From Rhizophagus irregularis (taxonomy: Eukaryota; Glomeromycota; Glomeromycetes; Glomerales; Glomeraceae), in assembly GCF_026210795.1 (NCBI RefSeq), contig NC_089442.1, positions 3,438,501 to 3,502,500 on the forward strand: a DNA stretch of 64,000 nucleotides. The letters run 5' to 3'. Below the pieces are notes generated by a model that saw nothing but the letters and a program-made list of their open reading frames with translations, was not told the DNA's origin and did no database searches. The position numbers were made by a program, and so were the translations under genes. The number at the start of each line of letters is the position of its first letter. Positions within the stretch are counted from its first letter, which is position 1. Below are positions 49,191 to 61,800 of the stretch, piece by piece.

Positions 49191-49564
49191 TCATCATAGT
49201 ATAATGTATTTTTAAAAATTTTTTTATAGTTAATCATTTAGATAACGCGTATGACATATTAAATAAACTTTTAAATAAAAATTATTTGATATTTTATATT
49301 ACCATATTTATTATTTCTCCTTTTAAATAAATCAATCATTAATGGTTGGTATAATCAATCATAAATGGTATAATCAATCATAAGTGGTATAATCAATCAT
49401 TAAATGGTATACTAAATGGGGTGGTTAAAAAATTTTTTTTTTTACTTTAGTTCCCAGAATTTTTTTTTTATTTTTGGGACCAGTTAGGGAAATTATAATT
49501 ATATATACTTTTGCATATGAAAACTAATAAAAGAGATAGGACAAATTTGGGCGTAAAAAGAAAA

Positions 49565-49601
<37 letters not shown>

Positions 49602-50395
49602 CCCTCCTTTATAAATAATTGAAACCGAATATACAGTATATGTTTCATTCTCATTTCTCAAAAAAAAAAAAAAAATTTATTAATAATCCAAATAGTCAGC
49701 AACAATAATAAATTATTTACATGTTATTATAATTATGTCATCAATTGTATATTTATATAAATTTATACTTTTTTTATTTACCATAGAAAGAAATAATGAA
49801 AAGAAAGTAGACCTTGCATACGAATAATAATGCGCCAAAACCAATTTTTTTTTTTTAATCACAATATCACAAAAAAAAATTTTTAATTTACGGATAATGA
49901 TTATTACGGAAACTTGTCTCGTTAAACAGGACATGTATAACTATATTACGTAATTGATATTTTTGAAATTCCTATTGTTAATGGAGTAACCGCGGAGCGC
50001 TTCCGCTATCTACTGATTATCGATCACAGTTATGGGGAATGCTTATGTGTGACGAACCAAAGGAATCATGTAATTCATATTGAAAACGTAGATTAAATGA
50101 ATCGTTTCCGCAAATTAAATTAAAAAGAATTCTTGTTATTCTTATTGTATTTAATTTATTTAAACATAATTTAAACATATTTTCATAATAGTATATTGAT
50201 TTATTCTTTTATGTTCTTAATTGAGAAATTTAAAAATAGTACCGCAACAAAACCTTATTTTTTTTTTATCTTGGATTTTCCGTAATACATAAAAAATTTT
50301 TTCTTCATGCATAATTTTCTGTGTATACTTTCCTTATTTTTTTTTTAAAAAAAATTCCTTAAAATAAAAATTTTCTTATGTAATGATCTATATTT
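49191..50395. other. Convergent spacer with tandem repeats and poly-T
   Basis: 1.2 kb between converging genes. It contains the repeat array at 49331-49412 and a run of 31 T at 49569-49599. 49975-50100 is less A+T-rich. No gene is seen. Confidence 0.5.
49331..49412. repeat. About 20-bp imperfect tandem repeat, four units
   Basis: Four units of the form ATCAATCATAAATGGTATA, 19-23 bases each, with small differences between units. It lies about 140 bases past the methyltransferase stop codon. Confidence 0.8.
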
Positions 50396-51789
50396 TTAAG
50401 AGGAGGAAGTGGAGTGAATTCTATTACGAAACCACTCCTTGAGGGATGTACGACGATGATATTTTAGTATTTTATATATCGCCGCATCATGTTGGAATGA
50501 TACCTCAATTCCAAGTTTATGAAGAAAGATGCTGCACCCTGGATAGAGTATACGCGGAAGCGGTCTAGCAGATACAATTCCAGATAAGCGCAATTGATTA
50601 TTAATTTCGAATTCACTTATGTCCGCTGGCATATGTAAATTTAATGGAGCACCTATATTAAATGTGTAATGTAAAAAAAAAGAAAGTCAATTTCTTTCCA
50701 CAATTATTCGATAAATTATTAAATAATAATTACCATTGTTTGCAACTTGATATACATGCCCTAAGAATGTATGCGCGACAAAATCTCCGACCACATAATT
50801 TCTATTGAGTTCAATTTCTTTTGATACTATAGCTTCAACTACCAATTGAGCCAAGTCTTCTTTGACCGTAATATTTATGAAAATATATTGACTTGGACTA
50901 TTAAATGCGGTCGTAATTGTTGAGATATCATGTTTAAGGACTTCTTCATCAAAGATACCAACTTGAAATAAAATCCAACGCATTCCATCAGGTTGATTCT
51001 TATTTATAGATCGAAGATATTTATGTAATCTTGTTCTAGGACATTTTTTGTCTTTTACATATGTTTCACTATAAGAGAGTAAAAGGGATTTTTGATAATT
51101 TTGTAATTATTATTTACTACATATATAACCTTAATAATTAAACTTACAGTTCCATCCCAGCGTCCCATGTAATAAACAAGGCAACTCCTTGTTGTATGCA
51201 AGCGTTAACAAGCATCTCTTGTTTTTCATAATTATTATATAGAAGACTTATTACTATTGTTGTTGAACCTTTATTATAAAGAAAATGTTAAAAAAGTTTT
51301 CTTTAGGTACGAAAAAGTTGATGAATTGATGAAATTATAAAAATTCTTACTAGATAAGTGGTCCTGCATTTCCCAAGAACCTGGCACTTTAATCGCGTCT
51401 ATATTGGCTTCCGCATACTATATAAAGTAGTAGTAAAGAAGGATATTAATTAAAATTAAAAACATAAAAGAAGATAAAAGAAGAAATAATAAATAAATAA
51501 ATAAATATAAATAAATAAAATTTGTATATATATATATTTATATGTTTTTATTTTAATTTTTTTTCTTTATTTTTTTCTTGTAGCTTACTTTTGTTTGGTC
51601 GGGAGGATAGGATAAACGAATTTTTTTGGCACCATAATTTTTTAATTTGCTAGCAATTTGCGATGACAGTCGAATATCATCATTACAGACCAAAAAAATT
51701 TCGGTTTCGCTGATGTCAATTGGTAATTTCACCACGTGCCTTTCTGGAGACTCACTGCCGCCATGAAGAGCCTGAATTCTTGGTGTCAT
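50396..51789 (-). CDS. NmrA-like / NAD(P)-binding family protein
   Basis: Five exons on the minus strand: 51789-51589, 51417-51351, 51268-51148, 51068-50734, 50652-50396, giving 326 residues (MTPRIQALHG). The layout fits an NmrA-like Rossmann protein: an early strand IFLVCNDDIRLSSQIASKL, a second with KIRLSYPPDQ, STTIVISLLYNNYEKQEMLV then ACIQQGVALFITWDAG, and the late motif WILFQVGIFDEEVL with a helical C terminus. NmrA proteins are redox-sensing regulators without the catalytic tyrosine. The usual N-terminal GxxGxxG is not obvious, so cofactor binding is uncertain. Target unknown. Confidence 0.72.
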
Positions 51790-54219
51790 ACAATCGCCAG
51801 AGGTCGTAGTTTATCCGAATTTTTTTTTTTATTTTGATAATTATAAGCTATATATAAAAAAAAAAAAAATTTATCACAAGAGGCGATTATAATTCAATGG
51901 CTGTGCTTCTCCTTTGTAGACACGTTCAGTTGAAATCGACCAAAATTTTTTATTGTATCAGCAAAAAAATCATACCCATTATTAAAGGGTTTAAATAAGA
52001 ACCTCATCAATGCCGAATATTTTTAGTTTTTAGACTTTTAAAAAAACTTATTAGTTCTAATGAAGCGTCCCCTGAAAAAATAATTTCCATGCCAATTACA
52101 TCTCAAAGGCACAGAACAAACAAATAACACGATAACATGCAAAAAAGGTTTTATCACATATCACGAGGGTAGATCTACATGCGGCGGTAAGGCGGTAAAC
52201 ATTTTTTTGAATTGCTTTCAAGGTAAATTTATTTTAAAGTTCAATTTTACCCGAATGTGAAGATATGAATATAACTCCGAATATATTTAAATATTTGTAA
52301 TATCTATTGACATTAATAAAAAAAAAAATGCTTATAACGCGATAATTAATTTGATTGGGTCCATTATTTTCTTATTTTGAAGAAAGAAAATAGGACACGT
52401 ATTCATTAGAAAAACTAAAACTCTCAAGGCTAAGGGACAATATTTCAAACGTAATATTTTGTAAGTAATACTTCCTTTATTATATTATTATGGTAAATTG
52501 TTAATCTTCATTGCAGGTTTGTTTAGAAGTTGGGCGTCATAGTATCATTTGTAATTCAAAATATAAGACTTTACCCATTTTTAATAATTTAATAACGCCT
52601 TTGTTAACCTGTTGTCTTTTATTTAAAGAAATATATTTGATACAAACCTTTTTTCCTAATATATAATTTCATTCTTTGAATGGAATGAAAATGTTAAAGC
52701 AAATCCTATTTAAGTTAATTAATAGATTTTTCTTATTAGAAGATACAAGAAAATGAATAAATGCATGTTAAAGCATACATTATAAAGAATAAAAATTACA
52801 CAAATTTTTTTTTTTTTTTTTTTTTTTTTAAATAGAAAATTTTGATTTTCGTTATTCAAAATATTGTTAAAAGTATATGCAAATCATTTCCAAATTACGT
52901 AAGATAAAATGCGGATTAAATAATAATTTGAAGTGAAAATCAAAACTTTAATTTGTTGTACTATAACTATTTAGATTTCATTCATTACTTCAAAGTTTTC
53001 ATTGAATTTGATTATTTAAGCATAGTTTTATTGATTGATCAAAATATGGAATATGAAAATATGATATATGTTTAAAATGTTAAAATTTTCTTATTAAAAT
53101 ATTTTTTTTTTTTTTTGCTTTTTTTTTTAATTATTATCGTATTTCATATACATTTATTATGTTTGTAGAAATTATATTATGTATTTTTCTTCTTATATTA
53201 ATCTAAATAGTTTGAATTTTATTTTTAATCTAGGGATCAAAAAGTCGAATTTTATTTTCATCTCAATTCTTAACGTCTGTCTTAATTAAAATATTCTGAT
53301 GACATTTTATATAAATAAAATCGATATAATGTATATTAATTATAATTTTTTAAATATTTACTAAAAAATCAAATACGTTTGAAAAAGTTATCTATTAATG
53401 AATTAATTTGTATAAATGTAGTTGAACTCATAATTAATTCATTTTATTTTCAAAATTGGAAGGCAACCAGCCAACCTTGATTATAATCAGTTTAATGTAA
53501 TCGAAGTTGATTTATAAATTTATATATAATATATTTATAATACTAAATAAAGATTTATATTTATACTACATAAATCTCATTGAAATAATTATATATAATT
53601 ATAGCTTATTTTTAAAAACTAGAATTGATATTTAGTATACATAATATATAAACTTAATTTTTTTATATCACTTATATTTTTCCACAATAAATTAAGAAAA
53701 ATGCATAGAGTCACAAGTACCACTACCGTATGCCCCTATAACCAAAAACAAAATCCAAATATAAATAAAACATCAATTTCTACTTTTGTAATAAAACAAT
53801 GACATGTTCCTATATCAGAGCACCCGTATGGATGTCTTCGCTATTTATATAATTTCCTTCTTTCTTCCAACATTATAATCACCAGTCCTCTGTCATCCCG
53901 TCCATACCAAATACACCTTCGTTCTACATATGGAAAGATTTTGACTAATTTAGTTCTATCCATATGCCAGATCCGAACCTTCTTGATGTTGAATGGAATT
54001 GCAAATATCCATTCACATATCTGAAACCTCTTCCGACCCATAATCCAGCAATTATCCACAAGACCACAAAAACTCTCCCACCTTATGTTCAGAAATTTTT
54101 TTACGTTAAACACGTTGAGTCTCTTTATGCTAACTTGTTTCTTAGAAAACAACAATTTTAAAATGGCCTCAAGTAAGACTCAACTCACTTTTTTTGCTAT
54201 TTTGTTATTTTATTGTTTT

Positions 54220-54500
54220 CCTTTATTAAAAATGATACTAACACTCTTTCTTTTAATTTCTATCATCCACTTTATTCCCTTTTCATTTTCTATATCCATT
54301 TCACTCCCTTTTCGTTCATTTTCTATCATTCATTTCGCTCATTTTTGTTTTTTATTATTTCATCATCCTCTTCGCTTCCATTTCCCTTTGCTCCCTTTTT
54401 GTTTTTCATCATCCCCTTCGCTCCAATTTCGGTTTTCACATTGTCCCTTTAATTCACTTTCCATTATTCATCATCCATTTCATCCCTTTTTTACATATTT
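54220..54500. repeat. Pyrimidine-rich imperfect repeat
   Basis: Repeated blocks on the theme CATTTTCTATCATTCATTTC and CCCTTTTCGTTC, of irregular length. The plus strand is mostly T and C. The open frames across it are low-complexity Phe/Ser/His strings and are not genes. Confidence 0.6.
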
Positions 54501-55040
54501 CTTTTCCATCATAAAAATTGTTAATCGAATATTATTAATTGATAAATTAACTGAATTATAAAGGATTATATATCTTGTACATTACTATAGGGGATTAAAT
54601 GGTTAGTGGATGGGTATGGGGATAGATTAATCAACATATTTCAGTTATGAAAATAGATGAAGAAGTACTAATTATTATCACTATTTTCAAATATAATTCT
54701 GGTTTAATAAAATTTATTACCTCAGTATACTAATATTTCTATCCATATTAACAATTTTTGACCTGCCAGACCTATTTCTTTAATATTCAATGTATAATAT
54801 AACTTTATTTAAAAAAAAAAATAATAAATAATAAATAGAAAATCTTTTTTAACAAAATTATAACTCTCATTTAACAATTAAATTGTTTTATTTATATATC
54901 TAATCATTAGATATTACCGGTCGAATGATTGTACGATTACAATGATTTGAGTATATAGTAAAATAATAAATAATCTATATATTTTATCATAAATTCTCTT
55001 TTCACATTACTACATTGACGAAAGAAATATATCCCATCCG

Positions 55041-55066
55041 TCATCCGATCTGGTCAGATCGGATGA
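55041..55066. repeat. 11-bp perfect hairpin
   Basis: Arms TCATCCGATCT and AGATCGGATGA with a four-base GGTC loop, in a patch with further CATCCGT copies (55035-55085). G+C-rich against its surroundings. Confidence 0.75.
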
Positions 55067-56651
55067 TCTGTTTCATCCGTCCGTCAGATTACTTTTTTAA
55101 AAAAACTTTTTTTCAGGTTTATTTTTTTTATATGTAATGACTTTGGAGATGTTATGTTTTTGTTTTTTTTTTTAATTAAGTCAGTCTATTTTTGTTTTTT
55201 GTAGGAATTATTGAAGCGAGTAAAAACGGATAAATAGGATAGAGTATTAGCATAGAACTATCATGTACTACGGGCAAAGTCTATTTATTTTTTGTATATA
55301 TTAATAACCCTTATAATTGTGATATTTCACTTTTACAGTATTCATATTCAGAGATACATTATTTTTTTACACATTGCTAAATTCTTTGCCTCGGAATAAT
55401 GCAATAGATTTCATATAAAAATTTGCAAAAATCTTTGGTAAAGATAGTTTTGAAAAATTTAATAGAATAGAAAAAGAATTATACGAGTGAGAATACATTA
55501 GAAATTCAATAGGTAGTGAAGAAAAAATTAATTTGTGATTATTATTATTCTAGCAATTATTTAGCATGATAAAAACGATAAAAAATAATATGAATTTAAA
55601 ATAATTATTAACTTAAACACTAAAAGCACCAAATTCCTCAACGACATCTATCTGCCCTTTTCTGGGAATTAAAATTGAATACGCCCGCCAACATCCGCCG
55701 TTCACGTTACATGATTAGACCAAGCGTTCCTTCCAAAGACCGTAATTGCGTTGGCCAAGTTTTGACGAGTATCAAACGCAAAAGCGCAGTCTGATGGAAT
55801 TCCAACTTCAGGAAATTGGGTACAACCTGGTTGGATTCTGATTACTAATCAGAAAAAAATAGGATTGAGAAACGTTCTTGCGTTAATTCCATTGTCGTCC
55901 CACTTTATTAAAAGTAGTGGGTCCTTATAAACGTCATTGTCGCCATATTGTTCTCCTTTGTGTTTATTACGGACATATCGTAAAGAATATTTTGAGAAGT
56001 TATATCCAAATCTTTCGAGGAATGGAATGTTATCAACCTGTAGGTGCTTGAAATAGCTTCTTTAATATTTCTTTGAAAACATTGCGAAAACTTTTAGTTG
56101 GGAAAAACTGTCACTTAGAGAGAGAAAGAGCTTACTTAAAAAGAGCATATTTATGTATATTAAACTCGCAATGATTCATTGGAATGATTAATTGATTTAT
56201 ATTAAAAAAAAGTGAAGTGTAACTGTGAAACAGATTGTGTAGTTAAACTGTATTTTTTTGGTTAGAAGATCAAATAAAAGACAATTGTCGTAATTACTGG
56301 ATATTTGCCCAAACCATGTAATATAATTATTGCATCTAATCATTCCCAAATTTGAACACTGATAATTATAATCATTAAAAATATTTCGTTAGAAAATTAC
56401 GCAATGGATTACGATTTACGCAATGGATAAAACGAAATAAATTTTTTGTAAAAAAAATTGAATAAACATTACATATTTATATTGGATAATAAAATTTAGC
56501 GAGAAAACATTTCTAACTATCCAATTTTATCATATCAAATGAAACAACGCCCGTTGGTGTTACGAATTTCTCAGTCTACTATGACAAAAGTTGTAACGAA
56601 TAGAATATTACTTCATGTATCATGGGCTAGTCCCGATTTGTCATTGTGTAT

Positions 56652-56906
56652 CACGCTACCGCAAAAGTATCATTCTTGATAGACATGAGGTATTATTCTT
56701 GATAGACTTTACTGTAAAATATATTATGCATATCAAGATTCTCCTGCATATCTATCAAGAATGATATTTTTGCCACGCTACCGCAAAAATTATCTTTTTG
56801 ACCTTGTACGAACATCCTTTTTTGACCCTCTTATATGTAATACAGTATATGCGGGTCAAAAAAATAACACGAAGAGGGTCAAAAAGGTAATTTTTACCAC
56901 GCTACC
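56652..56906. mobile_element. Two adjacent foldback elements with shared end motif
   Basis: CACGCTACC occurs at 56652, 56774 and 56898, about 122-124 bases apart, and the first two copies continue as CGCAAAA. Between copies 1 and 2, perfect 15-bp arms ATCATTCTTGATAGA (56669-56683) and their complement (56751-56765) form a foldback. Between copies 2 and 3, arms at 56785-56803 and 56877-56895 pair at 18 of 19 positions. No coding sequence. Looks like tandem or nested MITE-type elements. Confidence 0.6.
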
Positions 56907-57409
56907 ATTATGGTTCGTCATGAAAATGGCGATCTTTTGAGATTTTTGGAAAATAAAGTTAATTTTTAGTCAAAGAATAGAGCTGCTCTAGTTAAAAAAG
57001 TTTACAATTTTGCAAATCAGAGTGTTTTTTTTCTTATCAACAAGAGAGTTGATTTCATATCAAATTGAAACAATATTAAAATCATTAAGATTATCTATTC
57101 ATTACACATCGACATGATATCAATATTTTTTAACTATTTTTGGGACTCAATTACTTAAATAAACATTAAAAAGACAATAAGAACCAAGCTAATTGTTTTT
57201 TTTTGATCGAGATTCGGGTCAAATATTTATGAAAAAAGTAGATTCTAATTAATCCGATGGGTCTGTTAAACCAGGAAAGTTCACCAATTTTCATAATGGA
57301 GGTACTAAAAAAAAGAAGAAACGACGCCGTAAGTTCTCCTGTAAATACAGGGAAAAAATTACGAAATTAATCGCTACAGCTCCCCGACTTGGATCAGAAT
57401 CTAAGTCAC

Positions 57410-57570
57410 GTATCACTGGATGATGGGCGTCCTTATCTTACGGGGGGTGTACAATCTTAACGTACACCTGGTGGCCCGAGTTTAGGAGTTATGCACGTGC
57501 ACATGCGTTAATTCCGGCCAGTTCCGTACGTTAATATCGTACGCCTCCAGTGTATGTAAGGAACCCTGGA
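57410..57570. other. G+C-richer patch with short palindromes
   Basis: Contains GGTGTAC/GTACACC arms (57446-57452, 57462-57468) and CGTACG/CGTACG (57525-57530, 57538-57543), plus a self-complementary GCACGTGC near 57493. Possibly a fragment of a structured or mobile element; no gene. Confidence 0.45.
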
Positions 57571-57754
57571 TGATCTTCAATTCATCATGTGATTATACGG
57601 ATCATCACAAGTAAAAAAAAATATTTTAAATACGGATTGATAGGGCTCCGATGGGTTTTTCTTGTTTTTTTTTCTAAAAATTTGATTAACTAGCGTAGTC
57701 ATAGTTCAAACGAAGGGTGTGGTCCTGTCTTGATGGATGAAAGTTAGAGATCTA

Positions 57755-58892
57755 CAGTGGTGGCGGAAAAAACTGACGATTTTTTAAAGAAAAAATTGGC
57801 CAACTAATTTGATTTCTTTATATCACCAAAGCAAAATAAGATGTAATTAGTTTGTTTATATCATAAATATAAAATAAATAATAGTTTAGCTGTCAAAACT
57901 TCAGTATAATGGTTATGGTTATATTTAAAGAATGTTATGATCTAATTAAGATTTTATGAAAAGGTAAAGTTTGTAAAGTTATAATGCTTCAAAAACTATA
58001 CATGAAGTGAAATTAAAACCTAAATTAAAGTTAAAATGGTCAAAATTACGTCATATTACATGATTTTCAAATGATCATAAAAGAACATAAATTTTCAAAC
58101 TATAATTATTTCGTCAATATTATAGCTACAGATATGAATACATATCTTTAGAATCCTCTCGATGAGATGAATCTTATCATATAAAAATCATTTAAATGCA
58201 ATCAGCAGATCCTGTAATAATAAGCAAAACATCTATATCTTTAAACAATGATAGTACTGTCAATATTAATGCTATCGCTATGATCTTATCATCATTTGAA
58301 TCATCTTAAATAGGTCTTTCAAATGAGCTATAGATCATTAAATTTGGATGATTAGAAGCTGATATATCCTCAAACCACTTTTGTTATTTTTTATGATAAT
58401 TGAAGATAGTCATTTAACATTTTAATTTGACTTAGATTCAACTATTTTGACTTTTGAGAGTTAAGATCGAATTAATTTTATCCATTTTGATCATTTTGAA
58501 AATCGATATTAACTTAATTTTGGCTTCATATATAGACAACATCTTAAAATCTTAAGTGACACAGTAAATAATAAAGAAAAATGCTAATATTTTGACATTT
58601 TGACATATTATTCCTTATCTATTGCACTTAGAAACGTCTTGATGAGACGATTCCGATAATCTATATTTTAATCACTAAATGTGGAAAAATATCATAAGTA
58701 AATAAAGGTATTAATAGGAATTTATGCTCTTAATTTAATAAAATTCATATTTAAACTATAGAATTATTAATAGAGAGTGAAGATGACATGATATATTAAT
58801 AAGTATTGATACCCTTAAAAAATGTACTGTAACCTACAAAAATCACAAAAATCACATGAGACAATTCCCATTAATTTTTTCCGCCACCACTG
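57755..58892. mobile_element. Non-autonomous Tc1/mariner-like element
   Basis: Terminal inverted repeats of at least 18 perfect bases, CAGTGGTGGCGGAAAAAA at 57755 and its complement ending at 58892, are flanked on both sides by the dinucleotide TA (57753-57754, 58893-58894). CAGT-type ends with TA duplication are diagnostic of the Tc1/mariner superfamily. The 1138-base interior is A+T-rich and has no frame long enough for a DDE transposase, so the copy is non-autonomous. Internal hairpins such as CGTCT-tgatg-AGACG (near 58632) are present. Confidence 0.85.
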
Positions 58893-58894
58893 TA

Positions 58895-61800
58895 CATATA
58901 GACTGTACTACGGTGCTAAATACACGTTATTTGTAATAGACTTTAAAATAAATAAATAAAATAAATAAAGTTTCTTAACTCATACTACTTACTTTTCTCT
59001 AAATGTCCGAGTCAAACACTACACGAAATATGGCTTCCATTCTGCCAAATCTTTATTATGAAGGTGAGCTGTCACTTTTACGTCAGCTATATATCCTATA
59101 ACTTCCGAAATGCAGAGTTTGACATATTTTGGATGCAAGAAAAAATCCAAATCTCTATCAACAACAAGATCGAGCACATACATAGTTAGCTACTGAGTTG
59201 TACTTTCTCTCCAGGGCATTTGATAAAAAAGTGTAGAAAGACGCTATCGTTACAGAAACAACTAAATGCTAGTTTATGTGAAAGAGAGAGCGTCAGACAA
59301 GACTTGTCAGCTTATAACTACGCCCTCGGTGCTTTCAGGAAGGGTTGAGTGCTTACTAACCTGATGGGGAGGAGAAACGCGATGGTTTTACTCACTTTGT
59401 GATTCTTTCATGTATACACTCTACTTACAGACATGTACAAAAAATATTGCTGTAGATTTCCAAATATCTAACTGTTCTTATTTATTTATCTAACAATGTA
59501 GAATAAATCGTCAGAAATCAATAATATTATCTGGAACTGGGGTAAAGAGATTACGGAGTCCAAAGTTCGCTTATCACTCAGCGAACTATTAGCTTAGGTG
59601 AACAAAAAATGAGATCATATTATTATAAATGTTGCAATGATTTGCTTATTATTTGATTTCCTCTAACTTCCAGATGAATGTCAAGACAGCTCTTGTTGGT
59701 GATTTAGAAAGTTAAAGGTATTTTTTTAAAGATTTTTTCTTATGGTCATCTCTAATTTTAATTTTGTTTATATAAAGTTCCTCTGTGCACACGACTACTT
59801 CTAGATATGAACCAAATAAAGATATAAATCAGGTTAATAGGTACCAACTTCAAGATAAAGAGAATCACAAGAATACTATAGCTGGTAGTATGTTGCAATA
59901 TGAACAGCTTATCGTAATAGGTCGTGTGCTGACTTGAAGAGAAAATTTTCAACAAGTAAAATGCGTAGAAAATTAGACTAGGCAAGTTCAAGTTCCCATA
60001 GACCATAGTGCACCGGTAGAAAGTGATATGGTGTAGATTGCGACAGAGTGTAGTTTTTTGCTGATGAGGATTTATTGAGTATTATCTAAACTGCTAACCC
60101 CAAGATGGATCTGGAAATAGTTGTGGATACGTGTAAGTACTATTGGGATATTTAGGATATTCACGTGCCGATTCTATCAAAGTTTTATAGCGCAACAACC
60201 TTTCTCTTCATAATACTTTCCAAGATGAAGGTTCTTTTTTGTTTGAAGGCGCGTTAGTATTGTACCTACCATTCCAAACCAGCCTTCACCTTCAGTAGTT
60301 TGAAGTTTAATTTTAAAATAAATATAAGTCTTATCAGATGATTATAACGAACTACCGGTTTTTGAAGGAGGCTCGATCAAGGAAACGCCAGAAGAAATTC
60401 GAAATTTGGTTATAGGTTAATTTTTTGAGATTGCATAAGACATCCTAACACATCAACAGTGCCAATGAAGCCACCCGTTGCAAATTTATTTCCCGTGTCG
60501 TATTGTTGATTATTATCGAGTCATTCATTTTAAAACGAAAATAATAATATAATTAGAAGTTATTCCAATGAAAAGACTCTTTTTGTACCTCATTAGACAC
60601 ACGCATTAAAGTTATTATGGAAACGTTATGTTTTAGGCCTCTGTGTAGACAGATACAAAACAACTCAAACAAAACAAGCCTATGAGAGAGATAGCTGTGT
60701 AGTTTATTATTTTGAGTAATCGCTTTAGAGATATTAATTAGCATCAGCTAGTGTAACTTTTTCATTCGTTAAAGAAAATTATTGAGATTGGGATCAGTTT
60801 TATAATAATTGTTGATAGAATCAAATCAAGAAAAACGTAATCAGACAATAAAATTCAGATTTTTATCAATGGAATGCGTCATATAAATAGAATCTACATT
60901 AGGCATTTTGGTAGACAAGAATACTACTAGTGAGCAACATAATATAACGTATGATACGTCGTTTTTGTGCATTGAGTGAGATTGAGATTGTATATTAGTT
61001 GGATGTCATCTAACCATGTTCTCCATACCCGAAGATATAATATATCGATCACATCTCCCATGCGCCTATTTATATCCTTGTTTTTAGTTTCCCAATAATC
61101 AGAATTATCGTTAATAAGATGTAATATCTGCGGAACAATTCATAACACTCAATAATAAGGTAAAAGATAACGTAATTTTTGATATCGCATTTGTCCTATG
61201 AAAAGGGAAACAATATGAGATTATATCTGTTCATATTCATGTGGACGATATTTTAAGAAAGATATACTTTCCAAGTATTGGTATCCGCAGACGTTAACAT
61301 TTTACTTCTAGCTTCGCTTATATTAACATGTTTTGTTAGATAGTTTCACGAATTAATGGCCTATATGAGTAATTATTTACGAGCACAAAGGAGGGCACAT
61401 ATTAGTACACTACACATGTAGTATTAATGATAAGAACTCGAATGAATAAGAAAACAGTAATAGTTTTTTAGTAATCGAAAACTTAGGAAATTATTACTCC
61501 AAAGGATACGTATTAGATAGAGGACTGAATTTTGTAGTACTTCATTGCGCAATGATTGCAGTGCACTCTCCAACTTTAGTGGTTTCTGATGAAGTGTCTG
61601 AGATTCTGATCATTTCCGGAAGAAATCGTTTTTGGGGTCGCATTCGAGGTCTTGGAAATTTTCAGTCACATGATTTGATACTAGTTCATTAATTATTTAT
61701 TTGTCGCGTACCGTAGTAAACAAAAATTAGTTCTAAGGTAAGGCGTAGCAGACAATTAAGCTAAATGATCAATAACATATGTGAAAAACATCCGGAAAGA

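Larger units (their letters stand above)
51790..57752. other. Gene-free A+T-rich region with repeats
   Basis: About 6 kb with no convincing gene. It contains long T runs (52807-52830), a pyrimidine-rich imperfect repeat at 54220-54500, an 11-bp palindrome at 55041-55066, the foldback cluster at 56652-56906 and a G+C-richer patch at 57410-57570. A 104-codon frame at 53841-54155 has no recognisable homology. Confidence 0.5.

Noticed and set aside
53841-54155. 104-codon minus-strand frame
   Set aside because: Slightly richer in G+C and rich in Trp and Arg, but no recognised domain, no flanking exons and open frames on both strands. Possibly a mobile-element scrap; not called a gene.
54085-54561. 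158-codon plus-strand frame
   Set aside because: Low-complexity Phe/Ser/His/Pro translation of the pyrimidine-rich repeat.
56652-56906. CRISPR-like spacing of CACGCTACC
   Set aside because: Only three 9-base copies, about 123 bases apart, with inverted repeats inside. Eukaryotic context and foldback structure fit mobile elements instead.
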